DNA of 64,000 bases from Alkalihalobacillus bogoriensis ATCC BAA-922 (GCF_000621445.1 NZ_JHYI01000010.1:62001-126000), one strand, 5' to 3'. Shown: positions 9,381 through 18,736, counted from the first letter of the stretch. A program made the numbers and translations. Notes: generated from the letters alone by a model not told the origin.

Positions 9381-10223
9381 ATGAAGCTGTTTTCACTTTT
9401 TATTAAAGGACTACTCTTCTTTTTGTTGCTTTGTTTATATGGATGCAATCATAAAGAATTGAATGCGCTTACACATACATCTGAAATTATTCTAGCAACA
9501 ACAACAAGCACTCAAGACAGTGGGTTATTAGATGAACTAATCCCTATTTTTGAAGAAGAATCGGGAGTAACTGTAAAAACGATTGCAGTTGGTACCGGTC
9601 AAGCGTTAGCCATGGCAGAACGGGGCGAAGCAGATGTGTTATTGACTCACGCTCCGGAAGCTGAAGAAAAACTGGTGAAAAGTGAAGATGTCATCAATCG
9701 AAAACGGGTGATGTACAATGATTTTGTCATTGTTGGTCCTCAAAGTGACCCAGCCGAAAGTAACAGAACATCACCTATAGCTGCTTTACAATCGATAGCT
9801 GATTCCGGAGCTCCATTTATCTCGAGGGGAGATGACTCAGGTACACATCAAAAAGAAATAGAATTGTGGGAAAAGGCTTCTATTGTTCCAAATACTGAAA
9901 AATGGTATATCGAAACAGGACAAGGAATGGGAAGCACACTACAGGTTGCTGCTGAAAAAGAAGGGTATACGTTAACAGACCGGGCTACTTTTTTATCACA
10001 TCAACGAACGATGGAGCATATGCTTATCCATGTTGAAGGTGAAGAATTGCTCATGAATATTTATCATGTCATGCAAGTGAATGCCGATAAACATATATAT
10101 GCAAATGAGGAAGAAGCAAAGCAATTCGTTGACTTTCTAGTAAGGAAAGATACACAACAAAGAATAAAACAGTTTGGGATTGAACAATACGGTCAATCAT
10201 TGTTTTTCCCGTATACTGAATAA
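9381..10223 (+). CDS. tupA: Tungstate ABC transporter substrate-binding lipoprotein TupA
   Basis: Captures tungstate outside the cell for import. The protein begins with a lipoprotein signal ending LYGC (Cys22). The mature part opens with the family signature ATTTSTQDSG, a TTTS oxyanion-binding motif typical of TupA, followed by VGTGQALAMAERGEADVLL and YNDFVIVGP. I place the start at ATG 9381 because it begins a clean signal peptide. An upstream in-frame ATG-like extension of 24 residues (TTG or other start at 9309) is hydrophilic and would bury the signal. First gene of tupA-tupB-tupC, with only 17 bases to the permease. The aldehyde oxidoreductase next door, a tungsten enzyme family, supports tungstate rather than molybdate as substrate. 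Confidence 0.92.
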   Translation: MKLFSLFIKGLLFFLLLCLYGCNHKELNALTHTSEIILATTTSTQDSGLLDELIPIFEEESGVTVKTIAVGTGQALAMAERGEADVLLTHAPEAEEKLVKSEDVINRKRVMYNDFVIVGPQSDPAESNRTSPIAALQSIADSGAPFISRGDDSGTHQKEIELWEKASIVPNTEKWYIETGQGMGSTLQVAAEKEGYTLTDRATFLSHQRTMEHMLIHVEGEELLMNIYHVMQVNADKHIYANEEEAKQFVDFLVRKDTQQRIKQFGIEQYGQSLFFPYTE

Positions 10224-10240
10224 GCTTGTGGTGGTGTAAC

Positions 10241-10933
10241 ATGGACTTATTTTTTGAAGGGTTTCAAAAAGCGGTTGAAATGATAGTACAGGGAGATAAA
10301 GAAATCCTTCATATCACCTTAACTACATTAAGAGTATGTTTTACAGCTATTATTATTAGTACATGTATTGGCTTACCATTAGGTGTGTTTTTAGGTTTGA
10401 CGCACTTTCCAGGGAGAAGAATCATATTAGTTCTAGTTAATATCGGAATGGGGTTACCGCCGGTTGTCGCTGGGTTATACATCACGATGTTATTATGGCG
10501 TTCAGGTCCATTAGGTCAGTTCAGTTTTTTATATACGGTTGAGGCGATAATCGCGGCTCAAGTGCTCGTTTCGTTACCGATTGTCATTGGATTAACGTCT
10601 GCCGCTTTTCAACAAATCGATCCTAAAATGCTCTTACAAATTAAAGCGATGGGTGCGACAAAACTGCAAATGGTCATTCTCCTTCTAAAAGAATTGAAAC
10701 TGGCGATTTTAGCTGCGGTTATGGCTGGTTTTGGACGTGTCCTTGCAGAAGTAGGGGCAGCGATGATGGTAGGAGGGAATATAAAAGGAGAAACTAGAAT
10801 TTTGACTACTGCGATGGTAATGGAAGTGTCTAAAGGAAATTTTGAAATTGCGATTGCCCTCTCGTTTATCTTGATGGCATTAGCCTTCCTTATTACATTT
10901 ATTCTGACATCATTACAGCAAAGGAGTGCGTAA
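10241..10933 (+). CDS. tupB: Tungstate ABC transporter permease TupB
   Basis: Inner membrane channel of the tungstate importer. It is a hydrophobic protein of about 230 residues with five to six membrane helices and the binding-protein-dependent permease loop motif (EVGAAMMVGGNIKGETRI, an EAA-type loop that docks to the ATPase). The start ATG 10241 follows GTGGTGGTG. An in-frame TTG at 10226 is possible but lacks spacing. The stop codon is one base before the Shine-Dalgarno-coupled start of tupC. The family resembles ModB/CysW permeases. The TupA neighbour sets the specificity. Confidence 0.92.
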   Translation: MDLFFEGFQKAVEMIVQGDKEILHITLTTLRVCFTAIIISTCIGLPLGVFLGLTHFPGRRIILVLVNIGMGLPPVVAGLYITMLLWRSGPLGQFSFLYTVEAIIAAQVLVSLPIVIGLTSAAFQQIDPKMLLQIKAMGATKLQMVILLLKELKLAILAAVMAGFGRVLAEVGAAMMVGGNIKGETRILTTAMVMEVSKGNFEIAIALSFILMALAFLITFILTSLQQRSA

Positions 10934-10934
10934 T

Positions 10935-11669
10935 TTGAAAATTCTTGAGTTACATCAAATTAAAGTGGAGACGAAAAAAGATTGTTTATTACATATCGAA
11001 TATTTTCCTTTAGATCAAGGGGATATCATTGGTGTTATTGGTCCTAATGGAGCTGGAAAAAGTACACTTGTGAAAGTCATGTCATTTCTACAAACACCAA
11101 GTCATGGGACGGTTTTTTATAAAGGAAAACAAAAACAAGCTTCGACTGTACCACTTCAATTACGACGAAAATTTGCCATTGTGATGCAACAATCACTATT
11201 GTTCAATAAAACAGTATATGATAATGTCGCGCTTGGATTACGGTTTCGCAACAAACCGAAAAAGGATATAGAGGAAGATGTATATTTTTGGTTGGAAAAA
11301 TTTAATATTTTGCATTTAGCGAAAAAGAATGCGAAAACGTTATCAGGTGGGGAAGCCCAACGTGTGAACTTAGCAAGAGCCTTGATTTTATCTCCCGAAG
11401 TTTTGTTTCTAGATGAACCGTTCTCCGCATTAGATTTTCCAACTAAGGCAGTTTTACTAAGAGAACTAAAGGATATTTTACAGGAAACAAAGACGACCAC
11501 TGTCTTTGTTAGTCATGACTTAATCGAAATTAAACACCTTACAAAAAAACTATGTGTACTTGTTGATGGAAAGATGAAACAATTCGGTAGTACTCATGAC
11601 GTTTTACATTCACCAAACCGACAATCCACTCCTTTTCTTGAAAAATGGAAAGAGCTCTATTCTTTTTAA
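10935..11669 (+). CDS. tupC: Tungstate ABC transporter ATP-binding protein TupC
   Basis: ATPase that powers tungstate import. It shows Walker A GPNGAGKST, Q-loop VMQQSLLF, signature LSGGEAQRVNLARAL, Walker B VLFLDEPFSALD, and H-loop VFVSHD. It is about 245 residues with no C-terminal regulatory (TOBE) domain, unlike many ModC proteins. I choose TTG 10935 because AAGGAG at 10921-10926 is eight bases upstream. A GTG at 10926 lies inside that site. Its last bases overlap the 3' end of the convergent ThiF/MoeB gene by four bases, so no terminator separates the two transcripts. Confidence 0.92.
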   Translation: MKILELHQIKVETKKDCLLHIEYFPLDQGDIIGVIGPNGAGKSTLVKVMSFLQTPSHGTVFYKGKQKQASTVPLQLRRKFAIVMQQSLLFNKTVYDNVALGLRFRNKPKKDIEEDVYFWLEKFNILHLAKKNAKTLSGGEAQRVNLARALILSPEVLFLDEPFSALDFPTKAVLLRELKDILQETKTTTVFVSHDLIEIKHLTKKLCVLVDGKMKQFGSTHDVLHSPNRQSTPFLEKWKELYSF

Positions 11670-12643
11670 TTTCCAATGAATTGAGAATAAAGCTTTTTTG
11701 CTAATCCTTCGTTTTGTGTTCCTTTTATTAGTAATCTACCATCTTGAAACAAAGTAAGTTGATAGTCTTCATAATAAAGCTTTATTAGAAAAGGGGTACG
11801 AATGACACGACCTAATTTTCTCCATCTTTGCTCCCACAAAGGAAAATTGATGTTCAATTCGGTCGTCGGAGTAATTTGAATACTATCTTTGCCACATAAC
11901 TGTGCGAAATAATAGTTTTCACCTTTATTTTCGAGAAAAGGAAATTCGTTTTCTACACAACAAGGACAATTTGGATTTCGCTCAACGGGTAATTGGTCAT
12001 AATCAAACTCCCATATGTCAAGCTGAGTTAAATGGACATTCACAAGGTCGTATTGCTTAGTCATTATTTTTAAAGCTTCTGTTGCTTGGTAAGTCCCGAT
12101 TATATGAACTAGTGGTCCAAGTACTCCAACCGTATCACATGTTTCTCCGTGACTTTGATAGTTTCCTGGAAACAAGCAAACAAGACATGGAGTTTTCGTT
12201 GGAATGATGGAGCAAAACATTCCTCTTGATTGAATGGCCCCTCCATAGACCCAAGGGATATTATGTTTAATACTTACTTCATTAATAAGAAATCGGGTTT
12301 CCATATTATCTGTGGCATCAATAATAATATCACTTTTCTCCACTAATGATTCAATCGTATTGGCATTTACGTCTTGAATAAAAGGATGAATGGTTGTGGC
12401 ACAGTTAATTTGTTCTAACTTATTTTTCGCTGCAATAACTTTCGGAATATGATCAATCACGTCTTGTTCATCAAATAACAGCTGTCTTTGTAAATTACTT
12501 TCTTCTACAAAATCACGATCAACGAGGCGTAGTGTGCCAATTCCTGCTCTTGTTAAGTGACTTGCAATGACCGTCCCTAATGCACCAACTCCAATTAACG
12601 TAACGGTTTTTCCAACGAATGGGGAGGATAAAAGCCAATCCAT
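11666..12643 (-). CDS. ThiF/MoeB/HesA-family E1-like adenylyltransferase
   Basis: Predicted to adenylate the C-terminal Gly of a MoaD-type sulfur carrier during pterin dithiolene synthesis. All catalytic features are present: GVGALG nucleotide loop (17-22), SNLQRQ with Arg53, catalytic DATDN with Asp112, Cys169 in GETCDTVGVLGP, and a zinc site made of CLVC (153-156) and CPCC (226-229). The last 75 residues (about 250-325) are an extra C-terminal domain not found in E. coli MoeB. It lies between tupC and the aldehyde oxidoreductase gene and is read away from the latter. Its likely carrier partner is the MoaD at 15159-15434. Pairing is inference. Confidence 0.85.
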   Translation of the reverse strand: MDWLLSSPFVGKTVTLIGVGALGTVIASHLTRAGIGTLRLVDRDFVEESNLQRQLLFDEQDVIDHIPKVIAAKNKLEQINCATTIHPFIQDVNANTIESLVEKSDIIIDATDNMETRFLINEVSIKHNIPWVYGGAIQSRGMFCSIIPTKTPCLVCLFPGNYQSHGETCDTVGVLGPLVHIIGTYQATEALKIMTKQYDLVNVHLTQLDIWEFDYDQLPVERNPNCPCCVENEFPFLENKGENYYFAQLCGKDSIQITPTTELNINFPLWEQRWRKLGRVIRTPFLIKLYYEDYQLTLFQDGRLLIKGTQNEGLAKKLYSQFIGN

Positions 12644-12810
12644 AAATAATTACTCCTTTTTAGAATAATTGGAAAATTCGACTAGTAATATTAGTATGAG
12701 AATATCATAATTCCTTCTTTATAACCATTATTATAACAATATTCTAAATATTGAAGGAATTGATAAGTTTTTGTAGAAATACAAAACAAAATTAGTGAAG
12801 GAGGGATATT

Positions 12811-14634
12811 GTGAAACTAGGTGGTTACAAAAACAAAGAAGCTTGGGTAGATTTGTCGAAAGGTTCAATTGAATACAAAAAAATCAACGAAGAAGATGCA
12901 AAAAAATATGTGGGAGCAAGAGGATTAGGTGTGAAGTACTTAATGGATCATCAAATCTATAACGTTGACCCACTTTCTCCAGAAAATATGCTATGCATCA
13001 TGACTGGACCCTTAACAGGGACTAGAATTCATATGAGTGGACGTTTATGTACCGTAACACGCTCTCCGTTAACTGGCACAATTACAGATTCCCATATGGG
13101 AGGCTGGACTGCCGCACGTTTAAAGTGGGCAGGATTTGATAATTTAATTTTTACAGGTAAAAGTACAACCCCTGTTTATTTGTATGTGGAAGATGGCGAA
13201 GCACAAATCCGAGATGCATCTGAACTTTGGGGTAAAGGGGTAAGATCTACGGTAACAACCCTGCAAGAAAGATATGGAAAAGATACAAGTGTGATGGCGA
13301 TTGGACCAGCTGGTGAAAACTTAGTCAAATATGCAAGTTGGATTAATGAACATGACCGTTCTGCTGGACGTGGGGGGACAGGAACTGTCGCTGGTTCCAA
13401 AAATTTAAAAGCTATCGTCATTAAAGCCGCGCAAAAAGGCAATATGCCAGAACCCGCTCAACCAGATAAATATCCAGCCGCCATTAAAAATGGATTAAAA
13501 GCGATTATGGAAGGGGCACTTACTGCTCCGAAAAAAGGTGGATTATCTGTATACGGAACAAATGTACTGATGAATATTGTAAATGAAGTTGGTGCACTTC
13601 CATCAAAGAACTCGCAAGTCACAACGTGGGATACGGCTGATCAGATCAGTGGTGAAAGCGTTAACATGGAGCTGAAAGTTGCAGACCCTACGTGTCACGC
13701 CTGTCCTGTTGCCTGTAAAATCGAGGTTGAAGTGAAAGAGGGTAAATATAAAACTAGAGTTGAAAGTTTTGAGTATGAATCCGCTTGGGCGTTAGGTCCA
13801 AATTGTGGCCATTCCAATAAAGAAGCGGTCGCGTTTCTCATTAATCTTTGTAATGAATACGGAATGGATACAATAGAACTCGGTAATGCGTTTTCAACTG
13901 CAATGGAAGCTTATGAGAAAGGATTAACTGAAGACCGGTTAGTCTGGGGTGATGTCGATACGATGATTGCTTGGGTTGAAAAAATCGTTAACCGTGAAGA
14001 TATTGGCGATATTTTAGCTGATGGACCTGGGCATGCAGCAAAACACTTCGGTGATGTGAATATGGCAATGGTTGTGAAAAACCAAGCAATACCAGCTTAT
14101 GACCCTCGTGGAATTCAAGGAATTGGTTTAGGTTTTGCGACGAGTAATCGTGGAGCCTGTCATTTGCGGGGATATACAGTAGCAAGTGAAATTGCTGGCA
14201 TTCCCGAGCCGACAAACCGACTCGAACCAGAAGGAAAAGGCGAACTATTAAAAATATTCCAAGACATTCATGCTTTTTCTGATTCGTTAGATTTATGTAA
14301 GTTCTCGGCATTTGCAGAAAATCCAGATCATTACGCAGAACAGTATTCTGCTGTCGTTGGGATTGATGTAACTGGAGATGACATTTTAAAGATTGGCGAG
14401 CGGGTTTATAATTTAGAACGATATTTTAATAACTTAGCAGGGTTTGATGGCACAACAGATACATTGCCACAACGATTTTTAACAGAGCCAGCTCAAGGCG
14501 GTTCTGAAGGGGAAGTTAGTCATCTCGCCTTGATGTTAAAAGAATACTATGCTGCTAGAGGGTGGGAAGATGGAACGGTTCCCCCTGAAAAATTAAAAGA
14601 GTTAGATATTCCGCCTGCTGAGATTGGTGCTTAA
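12811..14634 (+). CDS. aor: Tungsten-containing aldehyde:ferredoxin oxidoreductase
   Basis: Oxidises aldehydes to acids (or the reverse) using a tungsten bis-pterin centre and a 4Fe-4S cluster, with ferredoxin as electron partner. The full-length protein (607 aa, as in Pyrococcus AOR) has the N-terminal AOR fold (GARGLGVKYL, MTGPLTGTRIHMSGRL, AGRGGTGTV). The four cluster ligands are visible as CHACPVAC (Cys295, 298, 302) and LDLC (Cys496), with spacing matching known AORs. GTG start with GAAGGAGGG five bases away. Neighbouring TupABC and three MoeA genes agree with tungsten use. No electron-transfer subunit is adjacent. The aldehyde substrate is unknown. Confidence 0.95.
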   Translation: MKLGGYKNKEAWVDLSKGSIEYKKINEEDAKKYVGARGLGVKYLMDHQIYNVDPLSPENMLCIMTGPLTGTRIHMSGRLCTVTRSPLTGTITDSHMGGWTAARLKWAGFDNLIFTGKSTTPVYLYVEDGEAQIRDASELWGKGVRSTVTTLQERYGKDTSVMAIGPAGENLVKYASWINEHDRSAGRGGTGTVAGSKNLKAIVIKAAQKGNMPEPAQPDKYPAAIKNGLKAIMEGALTAPKKGGLSVYGTNVLMNIVNEVGALPSKNSQVTTWDTADQISGESVNMELKVADPTCHACPVACKIEVEVKEGKYKTRVESFEYESAWALGPNCGHSNKEAVAFLINLCNEYGMDTIELGNAFSTAMEAYEKGLTEDRLVWGDVDTMIAWVEKIVNREDIGDILADGPGHAAKHFGDVNMAMVVKNQAIPAYDPRGIQGIGLGFATSNRGACHLRGYTVASEIAGIPEPTNRLEPEGKGELLKIFQDIHAFSDSLDLCKFSAFAENPDHYAEQYSAVVGIDVTGDDILKIGERVYNLERYFNNLAGFDGTTDTLPQRFLTEPAQGGSEGEVSHLALMLKEYYAARGWEDGTVPPEKLKELDIPPAEIGA

Positions 14635-14657
14635 TGAAAGAATCGTGAGCAACGTTC

Positions 14658-14689
14658 ATAACGCCCTCCTTTTAAAGAGAGGGCGTTAT
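14658..14689. terminator. Long perfect hairpin after AOR
   Basis: CATAACGCCCTC pairs with GAGGGCGTTATG (12 bp, perfect). No T run follows on either strand, so it may be an RNA-stabilising 3' hairpin rather than a strict intrinsic terminator. Confidence 0.6.
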
Positions 14690-14696
14690 GCTACAT

Positions 14697-14885
14697 CGTA
14701 ACGGACAGTTATTCCGCTATTTTCATAGATTAAGGATCTTTTTCATTTCTTACGGACATACTTTCCTTTATTGAACCAAAAGGAGAGAGAGCTCACTGTA
14801 TATTTCAACTATAGCGGAACAGATGTCCGTTAGCCTTTGAAAAATGACGGATTCTAATGAAATAGCGGAACAAAAGTCCGTAAAA
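14697..14885. repeat. Four-box palindromic repeat element B
   Basis: 15-bp boxes at 14702-14716 and 14753-14767 (minus orientation), 14815-14829 and 14866-14880 (plus orientation). Start-to-start spacing is 51, 62 and 51, identical to element A. It fills the gap between the convergent AOR and the small GG-ended protein gene. Confidence 0.85.
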
Positions 14886-14891
14886 GGAGCG

Positions 14892-15152
14892 TCAGCCACC
14901 AGCTCGAAAGGTTTTTAAACGAAATTTCTTTAAAATCGTTTCAAGAACATCTTTGTCATCTGACCAAAATGTAACAAAAACAACAGGAATATCAGATTGG
15001 AAGAATCGAATTGTTTTTTCTTTTGAAACGGTACATGTCCATGATGGACCTTGATAATGGTTAGGCTTTGATTCTTTTCCATGAAGCTGATAAATATAGT
15101 CGATAATATTTTGTCGATGGATGCCTCTTATTTCAAGTTGTTTCGTTGGCAT
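14892..15152 (-). CDS. Small GG-ended protein next to MoaD, possible MoaD-partner domain
   Basis: An 86-residue protein with no motif I can name with certainty. It starts six bases after the MoaD stop codon, so it is co-transcribed with MoaD. Predicted order from the sequence is strand (KQLEIRGI), helix (NIIDYIYQLHG), two strands (SWTCTVSKEKTIRF, PVVFVTFW), helix (VLETILKKF). This matches the small C-terminal domain fused to MoaD in some archaeal and Thermus MoaD-related proteins, so it may be a stand-alone version of that domain (inference). It ends FRAGG, the diglycine end needed for adenylation of ubiquitin-like sulfur carriers. Whether the GG is functional is unknown. Confidence 0.75.
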   Translation of the reverse strand: MPTKQLEIRGIHRQNIIDYIYQLHGKESKPNHYQGPSWTCTVSKEKTIRFFQSDIPVVFVTFWSDDKDVLETILKKFRLKTFRAGG

Positions 15153-15158
15153 ATGTCG

Positions 15159-15434
15159 TTAGCCTCCGGCCACTGGTGGAAAAAGAGCAATTTTATCTTT
15201 TTTACTTACTGTCGTTTGAAGACCTTCTAAATACATAATGTTTTTTCCGTTAATAAAGACATGGTTCATCGGTTTTAATTCGTATTGTTCCGTAAATAGT
15301 TCATCTTTCATCTTCGGAAATAGGGTGATTAATTGTTTTAAAACAGCTAGGATGGAATCTCCATCTGTAGCGTTCACAGTGACAATCTTAGCCCCACATA
15401 TTTCACGAAAGTTAGCGAAAACTTTAATTTCCAA
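15159..15434 (-). CDS. moaD: MoaD/ThiS-family sulfur carrier protein (copy 1)
   Basis: Small subunit of molybdopterin synthase type. It carries sulfur as a thiocarboxylate on its C-terminal Gly. It has a beta-grasp ubiquitin-like fold pattern (EIKVFANFREICG, then HVFINGKNI) and the diagnostic end ALFPPVAGG. The start is TTG 15434, with AGAGGTG six bases upstream. The alternative GTG at 15443 lies inside that site. It is divergently arranged with moeA across about 130 bases and followed at once by the 86-residue GG-ended gene. A second MoaD is coded at 20661. The two share only the fold and ending, which suggests separate client pathways (tungsten versus molybdenum), an inference. Confidence 0.85.
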   Translation of the reverse strand: MEIKVFANFREICGAKIVTVNATDGDSILAVLKQLITLFPKMKDELFTEQYELKPMNHVFINGKNIMYLEGLQTTVSKKDKIALFPPVAGG

Positions 15435-15565
15435 TGCATTCACCTCTTTTTTTCTCTATTAACTATGACTATAATGAATTTCTATTAATATTTCAATGAT
15501 TTAGAATTTTATAAAAACTTATGGCCGAATAACGATTATACTAAATGAGCAAGGAGGTTCTTTCT

Positions 15566-16798
15566 ATGTTATTTTATGATGTCAAAACAGTAGAAGAAAC
15601 AAAACAAATCATGAAAGACACTGTTTTTCCGATCAGAGATATTATTTCAGTTTCTTTAGACGAGGCATTTGGATATATAGTAGCTGAGGACATAGTGGCA
15701 AAAGAAAATGTTCCAAGTTTTGCTCGTTCCACTGTGGATGGCTATGCGGTTTGTGCAAAAGATACATTTGGGTCATCAGAGTCTATGCCTTCGTTTTTAA
15801 CGATTACACATGAAATTCAAATGGGAGAAGAAGTAACAATTCCTCTTCATCGTGGTGAAGCGATGTATATTCCAACAGGAGGAATGGTCCCAACAGGCTG
15901 TGATAGTATAATCATGGTTGAACATTGTGAAAACATAGACGGTTTATTAAATACTTATAAACAAGTAGCACTAGGAGAGAATATTATTTCTGTTGGTGAA
16001 GATGTGAAAGAAACAGATATCATAATTCAAAAAGGGTCGAGAATTCGCGCGCAAGAATTAGGGATATTAGGGGCTGTAGGAACCCGTTTTGTTTCTGTGT
16101 ATCGCAAAGTGAAAGTCGGCTATTTATCTTCAGGTGATGAAATTATGCCGTATAATACAAAGCATTTACAAATTGGACAAGTAAGAGACATCAATGCCTT
16201 AACAATAACAGCACTAACAAAGGAATGGGGGGCTGATGTCATTTATGGGGGCATTGTCTCGGATAACTATGAATCTTTTTTTTCGAAAGCAAAAGAATTA
16301 TTTGACCAAGTTGACCTACTAGTGTTATCTGGAGGAAGTTCGGTGGGAACAAAGGATTACACTACTGATGTTATACAAGCATTAGGAAGCCCGGGTGTGT
16401 TAGTGAATGGTGTATCAGTGAAACCTGGTAAACCGACGATTTTTGGAGTAGCACATAAAAAGCCGGTACTTGGATTACCTGGACATCCGGCATCAGCCGT
16501 CATTATTTACAAATTATTTGGACAGCTCCTTCTTCAAAGATTAAATGGTTCAAGAGAAAGAGAATTACCGACTGAAATAAAAGCAACGATAACCCAAAAC
16601 CTCCCATCAAGCCCAGGACGATCAGATTATATTCGCGTGCGATTAGAAAAGCAAGAAGAGAAATGGATCGCTTACCCTGTGTTAGGGAAATCAGGACTCA
16701 TATCTACATTGGTAGACAGTGATGGAGTTGTGGAAATTCCTTCTGAAAAAGAAGGTATAACAGAAGGTGAAGTAGCTTCTGTTTATTTATTTCGATAG
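15566..16798 (+). CDS. moeA: MoeA-family molybdopterin metal-insertion protein (copy 1)
   Basis: Inserts molybdate or tungstate into adenylated molybdopterin. All MoeA blocks are present: PSFARSTVDGYAV near the N-terminus, the MPT-binding domain with LSGGSSVGTKDYT, VKPGKPTIFG and GLPGHPASA, then the C-terminal domain IV. ATG 15566 has AAGGAGG eight bases before it. The ATG at 15545 precedes that site and is not used. It is first of a run of three MoeA paralogues and separated by only 12 bases from the next. The PGKPT and GLPGHPAS forms resemble MoeA proteins from archaeal tungsten-using organisms more than the PGSVT form of copy 3, so a tungsten role is likely but inferred. Confidence 0.9.
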   Translation: MLFYDVKTVEETKQIMKDTVFPIRDIISVSLDEAFGYIVAEDIVAKENVPSFARSTVDGYAVCAKDTFGSSESMPSFLTITHEIQMGEEVTIPLHRGEAMYIPTGGMVPTGCDSIIMVEHCENIDGLLNTYKQVALGENIISVGEDVKETDIIIQKGSRIRAQELGILGAVGTRFVSVYRKVKVGYLSSGDEIMPYNTKHLQIGQVRDINALTITALTKEWGADVIYGGIVSDNYESFFSKAKELFDQVDLLVLSGGSSVGTKDYTTDVIQALGSPGVLVNGVSVKPGKPTIFGVAHKKPVLGLPGHPASAVIIYKLFGQLLLQRLNGSRERELPTEIKATITQNLPSSPGRSDYIRVRLEKQEEKWIAYPVLGKSGLISTLVDSDGVVEIPSEKEGITEGEVASVYLFR

Positions 16799-16810
16799 GA
16801 GGTCATTCTT

Positions 16811-18736
16811 TTGCAAGAACAAATAAAAAGAATCATTTACTTAGAGGATAAACCAAGAGAACAGGCATTAGTAGAATTATTAAATAATTTTCAATATAAG
16901 AGAGACGTGGAATGGATTCCAACAGTAGAAGCGAGGGGACGTGTGACTGCAGAGCCTATATACGCTGCACTTTCCATGCCACATTTTCATGCTTCTGCGA
17001 TGGACGGAATTGCAGTTCATGCTGAAACGACATACGGAGCTCATGAAAAAAATCCGAAACAGCTCATTGAAGGAATCGATTTTCATTATGTCGATACAGG
17101 CGACCCGATTCCAGATGAGTATAATGCTGTCATTATGATTGAGCATGTTCAAGAGCGTGGAAATAAGACAATCGAAATTATTGAACCTGCTGCGCCATGG
17201 CAACATATTCGTCCTGTCGGTGAAGATGTCGTAAGTGGTGAAATGTTATTTTCGCAAGGCCATACATTACGTCCTGTTGATTTAGGGGCACTGCTTGCTG
17301 GAGGAATGACGACGGTTGCGGTTGTCAAAAAGCCAATCGTTGCGATTATTCCAACCGGAAATGAACTTGTTGAACCTACATTACATGTGAAAAAAGGAGA
17401 TATCATCGATTTTAACAGTACTGTTTTTCATAGTTATATTGAACAATGGGGAGGAACTGCTTTTCATAAAGGGATTATAAAAGATAATCCTGAGTTACTA
17501 AAAAAAGCGATATTGGAAGCTGTAGACATGGCAGACATTGTTATCGTAAATGCGGGGTCCTCTGCAGGGTCAGAAGATTATACGGTTCATATGATAGCGG
17601 AGCTTGGAGAAGTCTTTACTCATGGCGTAGCGACCCGTCCCGGAAAACCTGTTGTGTTAGGAAAAGTAAAAGATACGATTGTTATCGGGTTACCTGGCTA
17701 TCCCGTTTCCGCTTATTTAACATTAGAGTGGTTTGTTCAACCACTGATTTGTGAGTATTTAGGTGTACAAGTGCCAAAGCGTGAGACATTGAGTGTTCAA
17801 TTAGGAAGAAGGATTGTTTCTACGATGGGGTCAGAAGACTTTATTCGAATGAATATTGGATATGTAAATGGACGTTATATTGCAAATCCATTAAACCGAG
17901 GAGCAGGTGTCACGATGTCACTCGTTCGTGCGGATGGTCTACTCGTTGTTCCAAGTCAAAGTTTAGGGTTTGAGCAAGGAACTTCAGTTGAAGTTGAATT
18001 ATATAAGCCGGTCGAGCAAATTAAAAAAGCGATATTATTTTCTGGAAGTCATGACCTTTCCCTTGATGTGCTCGCATCTTTTATAAAGGAAGACGATATA
18101 CGAAACGAAGTTATATCGTCTCATACAGGAAGCATGGCGGGCATCATGGCAATAAAAAAAGGAGAAACCCATATCGCTGGTGTTCATTTACTTGATAGCG
18201 ATACGGGCGAGTATAATATTCCATTTATTAAAAAATATTTAAAGCAAGACAATGTAGTCGTCGTTAAGTTTTTGCAAAGAGAGCAAGGGTGGATTGTACA
18301 AAAAGGAAATCCAAAACACATTCAATCCATTGAAGATATTGTTCGTCACAATTTGTTATATGTGAATCGCCAACGAGGAGCAGGGACACGGTTGCTGTTT
18401 GATTTTTTTCTTCAAACGATGAATATCCAGCCTGATTCCATCCATGGCTATAACCGAGAAATGTATACTCATCTAAGTATTGCAGCTGCAGTAAAAGGAG
18501 GCTCAGCTGATACTGGCCTCGGCGTTTATTCAGCGGCGAAAGCATTACAGCTTGATTTTATTCCTGTTGCTTATGAATCTTATGACCTTATTATGACGAA
18601 GGCTTTTTATGAGAGTGAACAAGGACAAATCTTACTACGTGTAATGAAGTCTGATTCATTTCGTCAAAAGCTGGAATCATTAGGAGGGTACCGCTTTGAG
18701 AATATCGGTGAAGTTATTTACGAAACGAGCGGGTAG
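16811..18736 (+). CDS. MoeA fused to a periplasmic-binding-protein-like domain (copy 2)
   Basis: A 641-residue two-part protein. Residues 1 to about 408 are a full MoeA (HASAMDGIAV, NAGSSAGSEDYT, TRPGKPVVLG, GLPGYPVSAYLT). Residues about 410-641 are a PBP-like domain with ligand-binding-type motifs (AILFSGSHDLSLDVLASF, RQRGAGTRLLFDFFL, GSADTGLGVYSAAKAL). Such MoeA-PBP fusions are known in molybdenum and tungsten loci. The extra domain probably binds the oxyanion or senses pterin, but its ligand is unproven. TTG start with AGGAGG about nine bases upstream, overlapping the end of copy 1's region. It has no signal peptide, so the PBP domain is cytoplasmic. Confidence 0.9.
   Translation: MQEQIKRIIYLEDKPREQALVELLNNFQYKRDVEWIPTVEARGRVTAEPIYAALSMPHFHASAMDGIAVHAETTYGAHEKNPKQLIEGIDFHYVDTGDPIPDEYNAVIMIEHVQERGNKTIEIIEPAAPWQHIRPVGEDVVSGEMLFSQGHTLRPVDLGALLAGGMTTVAVVKKPIVAIIPTGNELVEPTLHVKKGDIIDFNSTVFHSYIEQWGGTAFHKGIIKDNPELLKKAILEAVDMADIVIVNAGSSAGSEDYTVHMIAELGEVFTHGVATRPGKPVVLGKVKDTIVIGLPGYPVSAYLTLEWFVQPLICEYLGVQVPKRETLSVQLGRRIVSTMGSEDFIRMNIGYVNGRYIANPLNRGAGVTMSLVRADGLLVVPSQSLGFEQGTSVEVELYKPVEQIKKAILFSGSHDLSLDVLASFIKEDDIRNEVISSHTGSMAGIMAIKKGETHIAGVHLLDSDTGEYNIPFIKKYLKQDNVVVVKFLQREQGWIVQKGNPKHIQSIEDIVRHNLLYVNRQRGAGTRLLFDFFLQTMNIQPDSIHGYNREMYTHLSIAAAVKGGSADTGLGVYSAAKALQLDFIPVAYESYDLIMTKAFYESEQGQILLRVMKSDSFRQKLESLGGYRFENIGEVIYETSG

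Noticed and set aside
12644-12810. Possible molybdenum- or tungsten-cofactor riboswitch upstream of AOR
   Set aside because: No conserved core of the Moco RNA family is visible in this 167-base divergent region, and there is no room for the long structured motif.
14658-14689. The perfect hairpin after AOR as a strong Rho-independent terminator
   Set aside because: No T run follows on either strand. I kept it as a lower-confidence 3' hairpin.
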